From Massiliimalia timonensis (lineage in GTDB: Bacteria; Bacillota; Clostridia; Oscillospirales; Ruminococcaceae), in the NCBI RefSeq assembly GCF_900186585.1, contig NZ_FYDD01000003.1, forward strand, positions 558,001-622,000: a stretch of DNA of 64,000 nucleotides. Reading direction: 5' to 3'. Positions 43,126 to 52,679 of the stretch are shown here, one piece after another (position 1 is the first letter of the stretch; each line of letters opens with the position of its first letter). The notes beneath the pieces were generated by a model. It ran no database searches and was not told where the DNA came from. It saw only the letters and a program-made list of their open reading frames with translations. The translations under genes were made by a program, and so were the position numbers.

Positions 43126-46020
43126 TTGTTTGAATTTTGTGTCAGGAAAATGATGCGAAACAAGTGGATGGTGGCCTGCCTGCTGATTGGTTTTATCATC
43201 AGTACTGCTGTAATTACTTGTATTCCAATTTATACCGGAAGCATTTTGCACCGCATGCTGATCAAGGATATGGAAGCACGGCAGGAGGAAACCGGACTTT
43301 ATCCGGGAAATTATTCTGTTACGCTTCGGGCGATCCAGCCCAATATGCAAGAGGAAGAGCTGGAAAAAGCGCTTGATACCTTTTTCCTTTTAGAGAAAAA
43401 GATAGATGAGGACAATATTGCCTCGCTGGGAGTCCCGGTCGTTGTTTCCAGCAAGCAGTACCGCTATGTTGACAGTTATGTAAAAGTGGTCAGGGGCACC
43501 TCGCGGGACCGGAAAGAAGCGATGAATCTGACCGGGCGAAAAGACCTGTTCGACCATTGCAGCCTGATTGCCGGAAAATTCCCGTCATCGCAGAAAAATG
43601 GAGAAATTATTGAGGTGATGCTAACAGAAGAAGGATTAAATTTTTTCGAGCTTTCTTTGGGTGATACCTTCGACCTGACTCCATATAAGGAAAGATATCC
43701 GGCACAGAAGCTGAAGGTCGTTGGAGTTTATACCTATAAGGATACCGGCGACCTGTACTGGAACAGCAAAATTGAGGATCACAAAAAGAATGCAATGATG
43801 GATTTTGGGTTATTTCAGGATTTGTTTGTTGAGGGTGAAACCCCTTTGATCGACAGTGCAAACTGGTATTATACCTTTGATTATCATGATTTGCAAATGG
43901 ATCAGGTTTCTACTGTGACATCTCGGCTGGGACAACTGAAAAGCACAGTGGGAGAAGACGCTTCCGTTGTCTTTAAAGCACTTGAGGTATTTCGTTCCTA
44001 TACCGAGCGCCATGAAAATTTGAATATGACGCTTCAGGTGCTGTTAGCGCCGGTGATACTGATGCTATTTTTCTATATTTTCATGGTATCTTCCTTGATC
44101 ATGGAGCATGAAAAAAATGATATTGTGCTGCTCAAAAGCAGAGGGGCGAACAATCTTCAGATCTTCTCAGAAACCATCATGAAAAATGGGATAATTGCAC
44201 TTGTATCTGTGGTGCCGGGAACATTAGCCGGGATTTTTATCTGTAAAGTGCTTGGGCTTTCCAATGGATTTATGGAATTGGTAGGGCGAAAAAACATCAA
44301 TGTGGATTTTCATCTGAACAGTTCCTATTTTCTGGGACTGTTAAGCGTGTTTATGATCGGATTTCTCGCGATCATGATCCCTGCCGTGCAGGCATCCAGA
44401 ATGTCGATTGTAGAATATAAACGGAAAAAGGGGAGGTTTTTTAAGGGTTCCTGGTGGCAAAAAATAGGGATCGACTTTATCCTGATCGCTGTTTCCGCTT
44501 ATCTGATATATAATTATACCAATATGAGCCGTTCATTGTCCCATTCGGACACCGGGATGCTTTCTTACATCGATCCGGCTTTATTTTTGATTAACGCTTT
44601 ATTGATTTTAGGACTTGGGCTTTTATTTTTGCGGGTTTTTCCGTATTTGATAAAACTGATTTTTTTGATTGGAAAAAGAGCTTGGTCGCCCCAGCTTTAT
44701 GCTTCTTTTTTATCAGTTTCCCGTTCCAAGGGAAAGGATCAGTTCATTATCCTGTTTATAATTTTGACGGTAGCTCTTGCCATGTTCCATGCAACAGCTG
44801 CGAGAACATTAAATACCTTTATGGAAGATCGTGTTAACTACGCGGTTGGCACGGATATGGTGCTGGGGATAAGCCTTCCATATCAGGACTCCTACTACAA
44901 GGTGGCGGAAAGCGAGGAGGGAGAGGAAACAAAGCTGGAGCCCGCATTACCGGATGAGGAGGGATACCTGGTGCATTCCGTTACTTATCTGGATATTCCA
45001 TTTCAGCCGTTTGAGGAAATAAAGGGTGTGGGATCAGCCACTAAGGTGTTCCAAAAGCCGGGCACAACAGTTTCCAGGGGAAGCGATGGCTGGAATGATG
45101 TACAGCTTATGGGGATCACACCACATGAGTTTGCGAAAGTAGCCTGGATGCGAAGTGATCTTTTGCCTTATCATATCAACGAGTACCTCAACCTTTTGGC
45201 AGAGGACCCGCGAATGATGTTGCTTTCCTCTTCGATGAAAGAAAGGGGCCTAAAGGTAGGGGATGAGATCCAGGTGGCTTGGAAAGATCAGCCTTATGCA
45301 ATGGATGGGATCGTCGCTGGCTTTGTAGATTATTGGCCTTCCTTTAACCCGGTAAAATCAGATAAACAGGACACAGAAACAGATCCGGATAAGGCGCCGG
45401 CTCTAGTGATCGCAAATTACAGCTTGATTCAGGCACAGATGCGGCTGGAACCCTATGAAATTTGGCTGAGTTTGGATGGAGATATCACCCATGCGGAGGT
45501 TTATCAGGATATTCAGGATAAAAAGCTTCCGGTTGCCGAGGTCGAGGACGCTGGACAGCAGATCATCCAGATCAAAAACGACCCGATGCTACAGGGGATC
45601 AACGGATCCCTGACACTGAGTTTTGTGATCACCCTAGCAATCAGTTTTATTGGATTTTTGATTTTCTGGATTCTGAATTTGAAAGAACGTACGCTTCAAT
45701 TCGGGGTGCTTCGGGCAATGGGGCTTTCCAGGCGCAGTCTTTTGCTCATGCTGGGCTGTGAGCAGCTGATGATTACCGGAGGGGCGGTAGCCGCCGGGAT
45801 TTTGATCGGCCTGCTGGTCAACAAGCTGACTATCCCGCTGCTGCAATACCTTTACGCGCCTTCAGAACAGGTGCCGCCGTTCAGCATTTATATGGATCCG
45901 TCTGATTATGTGAAGATATTTGTTGTGATTGCTTTGATGATTCTGTTCGGGGTACTGATCCTGGGACGGATGATCAGTAAAATTAAGATCGATCAGGCCC
46001 TAAAACTGGGCGAAGATTAA
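43126..46020 (+). CDS. Large ABC transporter permease, two FtsX/MacB-like units
   Basis: Membrane protein of 964 residues. An N-terminal transmembrane segment (about 17-37) is followed by an extracellular domain to about 300, a first FtsX-like group of helices (about 305-440), more helices to about 560, a second extracellular domain (to about 820) and a final FtsX-like group of three helices (about 830-955). Such proteins move lipids, peptides or antibiotics by a mechanotransmission mechanism. The start is TTG with GGGGGAAGG upstream. It sits between the adaptor and two ATPases. Confidence 0.85.
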   Translation: MFEFCVRKMMRNKWMVACLLIGFIISTAVITCIPIYTGSILHRMLIKDMEARQEETGLYPGNYSVTLRAIQPNMQEEELEKALDTFFLLEKKIDEDNIASLGVPVVVSSKQYRYVDSYVKVVRGTSRDRKEAMNLTGRKDLFDHCSLIAGKFPSSQKNGEIIEVMLTEEGLNFFELSLGDTFDLTPYKERYPAQKLKVVGVYTYKDTGDLYWNSKIEDHKKNAMMDFGLFQDLFVEGETPLIDSANWYYTFDYHDLQMDQVSTVTSRLGQLKSTVGEDASVVFKALEVFRSYTERHENLNMTLQVLLAPVILMLFFYIFMVSSLIMEHEKNDIVLLKSRGANNLQIFSETIMKNGIIALVSVVPGTLAGIFICKVLGLSNGFMELVGRKNINVDFHLNSSYFLGLLSVFMIGFLAIMIPAVQASRMSIVEYKRKKGRFFKGSWWQKIGIDFILIAVSAYLIYNYTNMSRSLSHSDTGMLSYIDPALFLINALLILGLGLLFLRVFPYLIKLIFLIGKRAWSPQLYASFLSVSRSKGKDQFIILFIILTVALAMFHATAARTLNTFMEDRVNYAVGTDMVLGISLPYQDSYYKVAESEEGEETKLEPALPDEEGYLVHSVTYLDIPFQPFEEIKGVGSATKVFQKPGTTVSRGSDGWNDVQLMGITPHEFAKVAWMRSDLLPYHINEYLNLLAEDPRMMLLSSSMKERGLKVGDEIQVAWKDQPYAMDGIVAGFVDYWPSFNPVKSDKQDTETDPDKAPALVIANYSLIQAQMRLEPYEIWLSLDGDITHAEVYQDIQDKKLPVAEVEDAGQQIIQIKNDPMLQGINGSLTLSFVITLAISFIGFLIFWILNLKERTLQFGVLRAMGLSRRSLLLMLGCEQLMITGGAVAAGILIGLLVNKLTIPLLQYLYAPSEQVPPFSIYMDPSDYVKIFVVIALMILFGVLILGRMISKIKIDQALKLGED

Positions 46021-46040
46021 ACATAAAGTGGAGAGCATAG

Positions 46041-46727
46041 ATGGAAAAAACGATTATCATTTCTACCAATGGGCTGTACCGGCAATACCAGGTAGGAAAT
46101 ACAGTGATCAATGCTGTAAAAAACGTTTCCCTTACAGTAAAACAGGGGGAGCTCACCGTTTTGCGCGGGCGTTCGGGGTCTGGGAAGACCACTCTTTTAA
46201 ATTTACTGAGCACGCTGGATATGCCGACACAGGGGAATATTTATTATCACGATGAGGATATTACCAAGTTTTCCGAAGCAGAGAAGGACCGGTTCCGCAG
46301 GGAAGAAATTGGGGTCATTTTTCAGTCCGTGGCGCTGATGAGCCAGATGACTGCCTATGAAAATGTGGAATTTGGTCTGCGGATCGCGGGGATACCTTAT
46401 CAGGAATACAAGCCGCTGGTACAGAAATACTTAAACCTTGTTGGGCTTGGGAACAGGACGGCCCATCTTCCCGGCGAGCTTTCCGGCGGGGAACAGCAGC
46501 GGATCGCCATTGCAAGGGCAATTGCTCATCACCCAAAGGTAGTGTTTGCGGACGAACCGACAGCGCAGCTTGATACCGCAACCGCGCTGCATGTGGTGAA
46601 GCTTCTGAAAGAGCTGATCGAAACGGAAAAAATTACGGTTGTTATGACGACCCATGACCCGAATATGATGGAAATCGCAGACACGGTATACAGCTTACAG
46701 GATGGGGAGATTGTCGATGCACAGTGA
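46041..46727 (+). CDS. ABC transporter ATP-binding protein, LolD/MacB type
   Basis: ATPase of 228 residues. Walker A is GRSGSGKTT, the signature LSGGEQQRIAIARA, Walker B VVFADEPTAQLD and the switch His is in TTHDPNM. It powers the FtsX-like permease, probably together with the second ATPase, whose start lies inside the end of this gene. Confidence 0.92.
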   Translation: MEKTIIISTNGLYRQYQVGNTVINAVKNVSLTVKQGELTVLRGRSGSGKTTLLNLLSTLDMPTQGNIYYHDEDITKFSEAEKDRFRREEIGVIFQSVALMSQMTAYENVEFGLRIAGIPYQEYKPLVQKYLNLVGLGNRTAHLPGELSGGEQQRIAIARAIAHHPKVVFADEPTAQLDTATALHVVKLLKELIETEKITVVMTTHDPNMMEIADTVYSLQDGEIVDAQ

Positions 46728-47649
46728 CACTGAGATGATTCTTTGTGAGAATCTTGTAAAGATCTACCGCACGGAGGAAACGGAGATACTGGCTTTGCAG
46801 GGGCTTGATTTGACAGTAAGACAGGGTGATCTGGTGGGGATCATCGGAAACAGCGGAAGCGGGAAATCGACCCTGCTGAATATGCTGGGCGGGCTGGATA
46901 AGCCAACTGCCGGAAAGATCTTAGTAAACGGACAGGATCTGTTAAAGTTTAAGGACAGGGATTTGGTAGAGTACCGGCGCAGCACAGTGGGGTTTGTTTG
47001 GCAGAATGTGGCGAGAAACCTGCTGCCTTATTTGACCGCCACGGAAAATATTGAACTGGTGATACGCCTGAAGCATCGCCGCCTAAAGACGGAGCACCGC
47101 AGATGGGGAAAAGAACTGCTTGATATGGTTGGGCTTTCCGGCCGTGCGGACAATAAGTTGAGCGAGCTTTCCGGCGGGGAACAGCAACGGGTAGCGATTG
47201 GGATCGCACTGGCAAATCAGCCGAAGCTGTTGCTTGCAGATGAACCGACCGGCGCGGTGGATACCCAAACCTCGGACCAAATTTTACAGGTGTTCCGGGA
47301 AGTCAATGAACAGCTGGGCGTCACGGTGGTTATCGTTACTCACGATATGTCGTTGTCCAGAAAGGTGGATCGGATCATCGCGATCCGGGATGGAAAAACG
47401 AGCTCCGAATTTATCCGGCGGCAGAAGTATTCCAGCGTCTTAGACGAAATGGGCAGCTTCTTAGATCAGGACAGCCACGAAGAATTTGTTGTGATGGACC
47501 GGGCGGGACGGGTACAGCTTCCCAGGGAATATCTGGATTCGCTCGGCTTGCAGAACAAAAATAAAGTCCGGGTGGAACTGGAGGATGGGAAGATCATCAT
47601 TGAACCGGTCAAGGAAACGGAAGAAACAGAACAGACGCAAGAAAAGTAA
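46717..47649 (+). CDS. ABC transporter ATP-binding protein with C-terminal AbrB-like domain
   Basis: ATPase of 310 residues. Residues 1-235 are a LolD/MacB-type ATPase (Walker A GNSGSGKST, signature LSGGEQQRVAIGIA, Walker B LLADEPTGAVD). Residues about 253-298 look like an AbrB/SpoVT swapped-hairpin domain: FVVMDRAGRVQLPREYLDSL, then KVRVELEDGKIII. The tail is Glu/Thr-rich. ATG 46717 overlaps the previous gene by 11 bases and has GGGGAG before it; an ATG at 46702 is possible. The fused domain may help pair the two ATPases or bind DNA for feedback; neither is shown. Confidence 0.82.
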   Translation: MHSDTEMILCENLVKIYRTEETEILALQGLDLTVRQGDLVGIIGNSGSGKSTLLNMLGGLDKPTAGKILVNGQDLLKFKDRDLVEYRRSTVGFVWQNVARNLLPYLTATENIELVIRLKHRRLKTEHRRWGKELLDMVGLSGRADNKLSELSGGEQQRVAIGIALANQPKLLLADEPTGAVDTQTSDQILQVFREVNEQLGVTVVIVTHDMSLSRKVDRIIAIRDGKTSSEFIRRQKYSSVLDEMGSFLDQDSHEEFVVMDRAGRVQLPREYLDSLGLQNKNKVRVELEDGKIIIEPVKETEETEQTQEK

Positions 47650-47691
47650 AACGAGCAGGCGAAAATTTCGCCTGCTCGTTTACTCGTTGTT
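47648..47691 (+). terminator. Terminator of the ABC efflux operon
   Basis: AAACGAGCAGGCGAAA (47648-47663) pairs with the complementary arm ending at 47681 around a short loop; more T residues follow at about 47690. The next gene is convergent. Confidence 0.85.
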
Positions 47692-47730
47692 TTTTAAATA
47701 GCCTATTTTACCGGATATTTTGGCGGCCTG

Positions 47731-48279
47731 CTACGGGGCGATCGTAAACTCTTTCCAGACAGTTCCCTCCAGCGTTTTCCACAAGAAAGCGCCGTCCTCT
47801 AATGTCAGGTAGCTGTTGGGGCTGCCTTCCTTGGGGATAGAAACAGAACCGGGATTCAGATAGGTGTAATGCCCGTGCTGATCGCAAGCCGGAACATGAG
47901 TATGCCCGTTTAGCAAAATGTCGCCGTGCTTTATTTTTGGTAAGTCGGCTTCATTGTATCGGTGGCCGTGCGTTGCAAAAATGAGGCGTCCCTGTTCACA
48001 AAGGATAGCGTAATCTGCAAGGATCGGGAAATCCAGCACCATTTGATCCACCTCGGTGTCACAGTTTCCACGTACACACAGGATGTCATTGGAAAGCTCG
48101 TTGAGCATGGCAATGACCTGTTTGGGCGCATAGTCCCGGGGGAGGTCATTTCTGGGGCCATGATAAAGCAGATCTCCCAATAAAAGCAGGCGGTCTGCCT
48201 TTTCCCGGCGATAGGCTTCTACCATTTGTTTACAGTAATAAGCAGAGCCATGAATATCAGAAGCGATCATCCATTTCAT
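47731..48279 (-). CDS. Phosphodiesterase, YfcE/MJ0936-type metallophosphoesterase
   Basis: Calcineurin-like phosphoesterase of 182 residues. Metal-binding motifs in order are SDIHGS, LLGDLLYHGPRN, VRGNCD, ATHGHRYN and LNGHTH. It matches YfcE-type phosphodiesterases in length and motif order. The natural substrate is unknown. It is 31 bases downstream of the DUF3788 gene, in the same direction. Confidence 0.88.
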   Translation of the reverse strand: MKWMIASDIHGSAYYCKQMVEAYRREKADRLLLLGDLLYHGPRNDLPRDYAPKQVIAMLNELSNDILCVRGNCDTEVDQMVLDFPILADYAILCEQGRLIFATHGHRYNEADLPKIKHGDILLNGHTHVPACDQHGHYTYLNPGSVSIPKEGSPNSYLTLEDGAFLWKTLEGTVWKEFTIAP

Positions 48280-48310
48280 TGTAGTTTCAAATTCTCCTTT
48301 ATCTGAAAGA

Positions 48311-48730
48311 TTAACGGCTGTGTCTGATTTCTATCAGGCGCAACACATCTTGGCAGACGGATTTATTGTCTGTGAAGTCGATCATCAGCCATCTTTGCCC
48401 GTTGCCTTCTTTAGTTTCTCGATAAATTTTTTGTACTTCCGGGGTAAGATCGGGCAATAATAGTTCCACGGCTGGTTGTTTCTGCTCCCCGATCACAACC
48501 AATACGGTAAAATCCCCCTTTCCGGGGTAGATCGTACACAATGATTTCCCGGATTTTTTTAGTTTGATGTTCCATCCGTATGCTAAGCTGCATTTGCTGA
48601 ACTCTATTTTTTCTATCGCATGATACTTTTCTGTAACAGCATGATAAAATTCAGAGAATAGCGGGTTATTTATATATTTCCTGATCTCTTCCAGAGAAGG
48701 GCAGTGGCTTGGATTTTCCAGCAGATCCAT
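48311..48730 (-). CDS. DUF3788 family protein
   Basis: Soluble protein of 139 residues resembling the DUF3788 family, with LAYGWNIKLKKSGKSLCTIYP and FTVLVVIGEQK. The fold suggests a small alpha/beta protein. Its function is unknown; it lies just before the YfcE-like gene. Confidence 0.75.
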   Translation of the reverse strand: MDLLENPSHCPSLEEIRKYINNPLFSEFYHAVTEKYHAIEKIEFSKCSLAYGWNIKLKKSGKSLCTIYPGKGDFTVLVVIGEQKQPAVELLLPDLTPEVQKIYRETKEGNGQRWLMIDFTDNKSVCQDVLRLIEIRHSR

Positions 48731-48793
48731 TATCCGTCACCTCGCGTCTATTATACCATTTTTATCGCACTTCGTCACGCTTATTTTCACGAA

Positions 48794-48832
48794 AAAAAGA
48801 CGGAGGTCTGATAATTTGCCGTCCGTCTTTTT
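48794..48832. terminator. Terminator downstream of leuB
   Basis: AAAAAGACGGA (48794-48804) pairs with TCCGTCTTTTT (48822-48832). It lies past the leuB stop on the minus strand, before the DUF3788 gene, and so ends the leu operon. Confidence 0.75.
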
Positions 48833-48853
48833 CTATTTTAGTGTTTTGCCAAG

Positions 48854-49924
48854 CTATACACGTTCGGCGATCAAATCGCCCATTTCTTTACAGCCGACTT
48901 GCTTACAGCCGTCGCTCATAATGTCACCGGTGCGGTAACCGTCTGCCAAAACCTGTTTGACTGCATTTTCGATCGCATCCGCTTCCTGATCTAAGTCGAA
49001 AGAATAACGGAGCATCATCGCTGCGGAAAGGATCGTAGCGATCGGGTTCGCAAGATCCATGCCGGCAATGTCCGGCGCAGAACCATGGCTTGGCTCATAA
49101 AGCCCAAACTTGGTTTCATTCAGGCTTGCAGAGGAAAGCATCCCGATCGATCCGGTCACCATGCTTGCTTCATCGGAAAGGATGTCGCCGAACATGTTTT
49201 CCGTGAGAATCACGTCGAACTGCTTGGGGTCTTTGACAAGCTGCATGGCGCAGTTGTCTACCAGCATGTCAACGCACTCTACGTCCGGATAAGAAGCGGC
49301 AACCTCATGCACAACCTTTCTCCACAGGCGGGAGGAATCCAAAACATTCGCCTTATCCACACTGATGACTTTGTTCCTGCGTTTTCTGGCAATGTCAAAG
49401 CCTTTGACAGCGATCCGCCTGATCTCTTCTTCCGAATAGGTCAGGGTGTCCTTGGCAACCATTTGGCCGTCCTGTTCTACGGTTTCGCGTGCGCCGAAGT
49501 ACAATCCGCCGGTCAGCTCACGCATCACGACCATATCAAAGCCGTCGCCGATGATCTCATCACGCAGCGGGCATGCGGCCTTTAGTTCCGGGTATAGGTA
49601 AGCTGGACGGACGTTGGCAAATAACCCCAAGCCTTTCCGGATCGCCAGTAAGCCTTTTTCGGGGCGCAGGTGACCGGGAAGATCATCCCATTTTGGGCCG
49701 CCGACGCTGCCAAGCAGGACGGCGTCCGCTGCTTTTGCGGTGTCCAGCGCCTCGTCTGTCAACGGCACGCCGTATTCATCAATGGATTCACCGCCCATGA
49801 GGATGCGGGTATAGCGGAACGTGTGGCCATATTTTTCGCAGACCTTATCCAACACTTTCAAAGCTTCATCAACGATTTCAGGGCCGATACCGTCGCCTTT
49901 GATCAGTACGATGTTTTTTTCCAT
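48854..49924 (-). CDS. leuB: 3-isopropylmalate dehydrogenase
   Basis: NAD-dependent beta-decarboxylating dehydrogenase of 356 residues for the third step of leucine synthesis. Seen are GDGIGPEI at the start, [14 protein letters not shown], the substrate-binding [11 protein letters not shown], the metal-binding Asp residues around [10 protein letters not shown] and [11 protein letters not shown], and [12 protein letters not shown]. Last gene of leuC-leuD-X-leuB. AAAGGAG precedes the ATG. Confidence 0.96.
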   Translation of the reverse strand: MEKNIVLIKGDGIGPEIVDEALKVLDKVCEKYGHTFRYTRILMGGESIDEYGVPLTDEALDTAKAADAVLLGSVGGPKWDDLPGHLRPEKGLLAIRKGLGLFANVRPAYLYPELKAACPLRDEIIGDGFDMVVMRELTGGLYFGARETVEQDGQMVAKDTLTYSEEEIRRIAVKGFDIARKRRNKVISVDKANVLDSSRLWRKVVHEVAASYPDVECVDMLVDNCAMQLVKDPKQFDVILTENMFGDILSDEASMVTGSIGMLSSASLNETKFGLYEPSHGSAPDIAGMDLANPIATILSAAMMLRYSFDLDQEADAIENAVKQVLADGYRTGDIMSDGCKQVGCKEMGDLIAERV

Positions 49925-49958
49925 GTTATGAAACTCCTTTTACAGATGATAGATATTT

Positions 49959-50786
49959 TTAAGATTTTCCACAGATTTTGAGCATGTTGCGGATATAAGA
50001 AAGGCTCCATGCCAGATCTTCGTAGCTGTCGCGGTCATACGCAAGGTCGTGGTCCGCGACCAGCCATTTTGGCTGGCAGGCTAAGCAGAGCGGCATCAGC
50101 CGCGGGAGATCCAGCAGGCCGTACCCTACCGGACGGAATTCAAAAAATCCCTTCTCCGGCCGCGCCTTTTCCTCTCCCAATTCTTCCCCCTTGCCAGCTT
50201 GTTCAAAGGAAAGCGCATAAACGTCTTTCAGGTGAATGACAGGGGAGCAGTCCTGATACAGTTTCAGATAAGAAGCAGGGTCGGCGCCCCCAAAAAGCAT
50301 CCAGCCAAGGTCGGGTTCTAGACAAAGCCCGTGTTGTTTTCCGTATTCCATTACCCGGTCCAGGGTGGAGGGGATGATGCGGAATTCAAAATCGTGGTTA
50401 TGGTACAGCGGGGTGATCCCCTCCTGCACACAGAGCGCGCTCAAGGTTTGGATATCCTGTATCGCGTCTTCGTAAGCGGGTTGGCCGGGAAGAAGGTCCC
50501 GGTCCGGCCAGCCGATGGTGAGATACTCACAGCCTAGGATTTTGTGGTCTGCAATGACCTGCTGCGGGTCGCGGAGGAAATCGGTGGTGGAAACGTGGTC
50601 GCCAAGCGCTTTCATGCCCAGCTGATCCAGTTTTTTACGAAGTTCTTCCGGCTTTTTTCCAAAAAGGCCAAGCAGCTCTACGCCGTCATACCCAATTTCA
50701 TGCAGGCGTTCCAGCACACCGAACAGATCTTTCTGCGCTTCCTCACGAAGAATATAAAGCGGGGCGGCAATCAAAATTTTTTCCAT
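49959..50786 (-). CDS. Sugar phosphate isomerase/epimerase family (TIM barrel)
   Basis: Xylose-isomerase-like TIM barrel protein of 275 residues, AP endonuclease 2/IolE/IolI-like superfamily. Landmarks are GYDGVELLG, YHNHDFEF, LEPDLGWMLFGG, VIHLKDV and a C-terminal LVADHDLAYDRDS, with metal-binding Glu, Asp and His. It usually acts on sugars or inositol derivatives. It lies inside the leucine operon, 8 bases after leuD and 34 before leuB. No role in leucine synthesis is known for this family. Confidence 0.8.
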   Translation of the reverse strand: MEKILIAAPLYILREEAQKDLFGVLERLHEIGYDGVELLGLFGKKPEELRKKLDQLGMKALGDHVSTTDFLRDPQQVIADHKILGCEYLTIGWPDRDLLPGQPAYEDAIQDIQTLSALCVQEGITPLYHNHDFEFRIIPSTLDRVMEYGKQHGLCLEPDLGWMLFGGADPASYLKLYQDCSPVIHLKDVYALSFEQAGKGEELGEEKARPEKGFFEFRPVGYGLLDLPRLMPLCLACQPKWLVADHDLAYDRDSYEDLAWSLSYIRNMLKICGKS

Positions 50787-50794
50787 GCCGGCAC

Positions 50795-51277
50795 CTACTT
50801 TTTCAGGGAGTTCAACAAACCGCCCTTGTTGATGATGTCTTTGATAAAATCAGGGAAAGGTTCCGCCTGATAGGTTTCATCTTTCGTCAGGTTGGTGATC
50901 ACACCGGTATCAAAATCGATCGCCACTTCATTACCCGCGTCGATTTTATCGGCGGCCTCTTCGCATTCCAAAATCGCAAGCCCGATATTGATCGCGTTGC
51001 GGTAAAAGATCCGGGCAAAGGTCTTGGCAATAACACAGGAAATACCGGCGGTTTTGATTGCCAGCGGGGCGTGCTCCCGGGAAGAGCCGCAGCCAAAGTT
51101 GTAGTTTGCAACGATAATGTCGTTTGGCTTGACATTTTTAACAAAATCCTTATCAATGTCCTCCATGCAATGGCTGGCCAGTTCTTTAGCGTCTGCCGTG
51201 TTCAAATATCTTGCGGGAATGATGACGTCGGTATCAACGTTATCGCCGTATTTATGTACAAACCCTTTTGTATTCAT
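50795..51277 (-). CDS. leuD: 3-isopropylmalate dehydratase small subunit
   Basis: Small subunit of isopropylmalate isomerase, 160 residues, of the short clostridial and archaeal type. Typical segments are [16 protein letters not shown] and [16 protein letters not shown]. It binds LeuC to isomerise 2-isopropylmalate to 3-isopropylmalate. It starts 19 bases after leuC. Confidence 0.95.
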   Translation of the reverse strand: MNTKGFVHKYGDNVDTDVIIPARYLNTADAKELASHCMEDIDKDFVKNVKPNDIIVANYNFGCGSSREHAPLAIKTAGISCVIAKTFARIFYRNAINIGLAILECEEAADKIDAGNEVAIDFDTGVITNLTKDETYQAEPFPDFIKDIINKGGLLNSLKK

Positions 51278-51296
51278 AGCTTATTACCCCTTTCGA

Positions 51297-52562
51297 TTAA
51301 CCCATCACTTCTTCTGGCCCGGAAATCTTCCCGGTCAGCGCGCTTGCGGCCGCAACAGCCGGGCTTGCCAGATAAACTTCGGAATCAACATGTCCCATTC
51401 TTCCGACAAAGTTGCGGTTTGTTGTGGAAACGGCACGTTCCCCAGCCGCTAGGATCCCCATGTGGCCGCCCAGGCAAGGCCCGCAGGTCGGGGTGGAGAA
51501 GACGCAGCCGGCATCGATGAAAATTTCCGCATAGCCGCGTTTGATGCATTCTTTATAGATGGACTGGGTCCCCGGGATAATGATAGCGCGTACATCCGGG
51601 GCAATGTGTTTGCCTTTGAGGATCTCTGCCGCGGTTTCCATGTCTTCCAGACGGCCGTTGGTGCAGGAACCAATGACGACCTGATCGATTGTTACATCGC
51701 CCACTTCGTCGATCGTTTTGGTGTTTTCCGGCAGATGCGGGAAGGAAACTGTGGACTTGATCGTGCTTAAATCAATTTCATATACTTCGTCATATTCTGC
51801 GTCGGCGTCTGCCTGAAAGACGGTGTACTCTTTGCTGACGCGTCCTTTGACATAGTTTAAGGTGACGTCGTCTACTTCAAAGATCCCGTTTTTAGCGCCG
51901 GCTTCAATCGCCATGTTCGCCATGCAGAGACGGTCGTCCATAGACAGATTTTTTAACCCCTCGCCAGTGAACTCCATGGAGCGGTACAAAGCGCCGTCCA
52001 CACCGATCATGCCGATGATGTGCAGGATGACATCCTTTCCGCTGACCCATTTGTTCAGTTTTCCGGTCAGGTGGAATTTGATGGCGGAAGGAACCTTGAA
52101 CCAAGCTTCTCCGGTCGCCATGCCGGCGGCCATATCGGTGCTGCCAACGCCGGTGGAGAACGCGCCCAAAGCGCCGTAGGTGCAGGTGTGGGAATCTGCG
52201 CCGATGACACAGTCGCCCGGTGCGACCAGTCCTTTTTCGGGGAGAAGGGCATGTTCGATTCCCATATCACCGACGTCAAAATAGTTTTTCACCTGAAACT
52301 GTTTGGCGAAGGTGCGGCACTGCTTACATTGCTCCGCCGCCTTGATGTCTTTGTTCGGGGTAAAGTGGTCCATGACCAGCGCGATCTTATCCTGATGAAA
52401 GATCTGGTCGAACCCTGCCTTATTGAATTCATTGATCGCGACAGGGGAGGTGATGTCGTTCCCAAGCACCAGATCCAGTTTCGCCTTGATTAGCTGACCG
52501 GCTTTTACGGCTGGAAGACCGGCGTGCGCCGCCAGTACTTTTTGTGTCATAGTCATTCCCAT
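51297..52562 (-). CDS. leuC: 3-isopropylmalate dehydratase large subunit
   Basis: Aconitase-family large subunit, 421 residues, carrying the [4Fe-4S] cluster. Cys ligands are in IGSCTNGR and TCGPCLGG. Other landmarks are [23 protein letters not shown] and GVGSTDMA. There are three in-frame ATGs close together (52562, 52556, 52550), so the start is certain only to within a few residues. No leuA lies in the window. Its promoter at 52612-52639 overlaps that of the divergent Crp/Fnr gene. Confidence 0.95.
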   Translation of the reverse strand: MGMTMTQKVLAAHAGLPAVKAGQLIKAKLDLVLGNDITSPVAINEFNKAGFDQIFHQDKIALVMDHFTPNKDIKAAEQCKQCRTFAKQFQVKNYFDVGDMGIEHALLPEKGLVAPGDCVIGADSHTCTYGALGAFSTGVGSTDMAAGMATGEAWFKVPSAIKFHLTGKLNKWVSGKDVILHIIGMIGVDGALYRSMEFTGEGLKNLSMDDRLCMANMAIEAGAKNGIFEVDDVTLNYVKGRVSKEYTVFQADADAEYDEVYEIDLSTIKSTVSFPHLPENTKTIDEVGDVTIDQVVIGSCTNGRLEDMETAAEILKGKHIAPDVRAIIIPGTQSIYKECIKRGYAEIFIDAGCVFSTPTCGPCLGGHMGILAAGERAVSTTNRNFVGRMGHVDSEVYLASPAVAAASALTGKISGPEEVMG

Positions 52563-52611
52563 AATATCATCTCTTTCTTAACATTCATTTTGGATTGCAT
52601 AATCTAATTAT

Positions 52612-52639
52612 ATTATACTCCTTGCATCAAGAATGTAAA
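52612..52639 (-). promoter_or_regulatory. Promoter of the leu operon
   Basis: On the minus strand TTTACA (52634-52639) and a perfect TATAAT (52612-52617) are 16 bases apart. It overlaps the plus-strand promoter at 52622-52651, so the two polymerases would compete. No T-box leader fits in the short gap to leuC. Confidence 0.75.
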
Positions 52640-52651
52640 GTATGCTACAAT
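52622..52651 (+). promoter_or_regulatory. Promoter of the Crp/Fnr family gene
   Basis: TTGCAT (52622-52627) and TACAAT (52646-52651) are 18 bases apart, with a TG extended -10 at 52643-52644. The gene starts 28 bases later. Confidence 0.75.
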
Positions 52652-52679
52652 TAAAAGAAAAAGGCAGGGGGGACGACAG

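Noticed and set aside
49085-49585. Antisense frame of 166 codons inside leuB
   Set aside because: leuB is unmistakable and occupies the opposite strand; the frame has no independent support.
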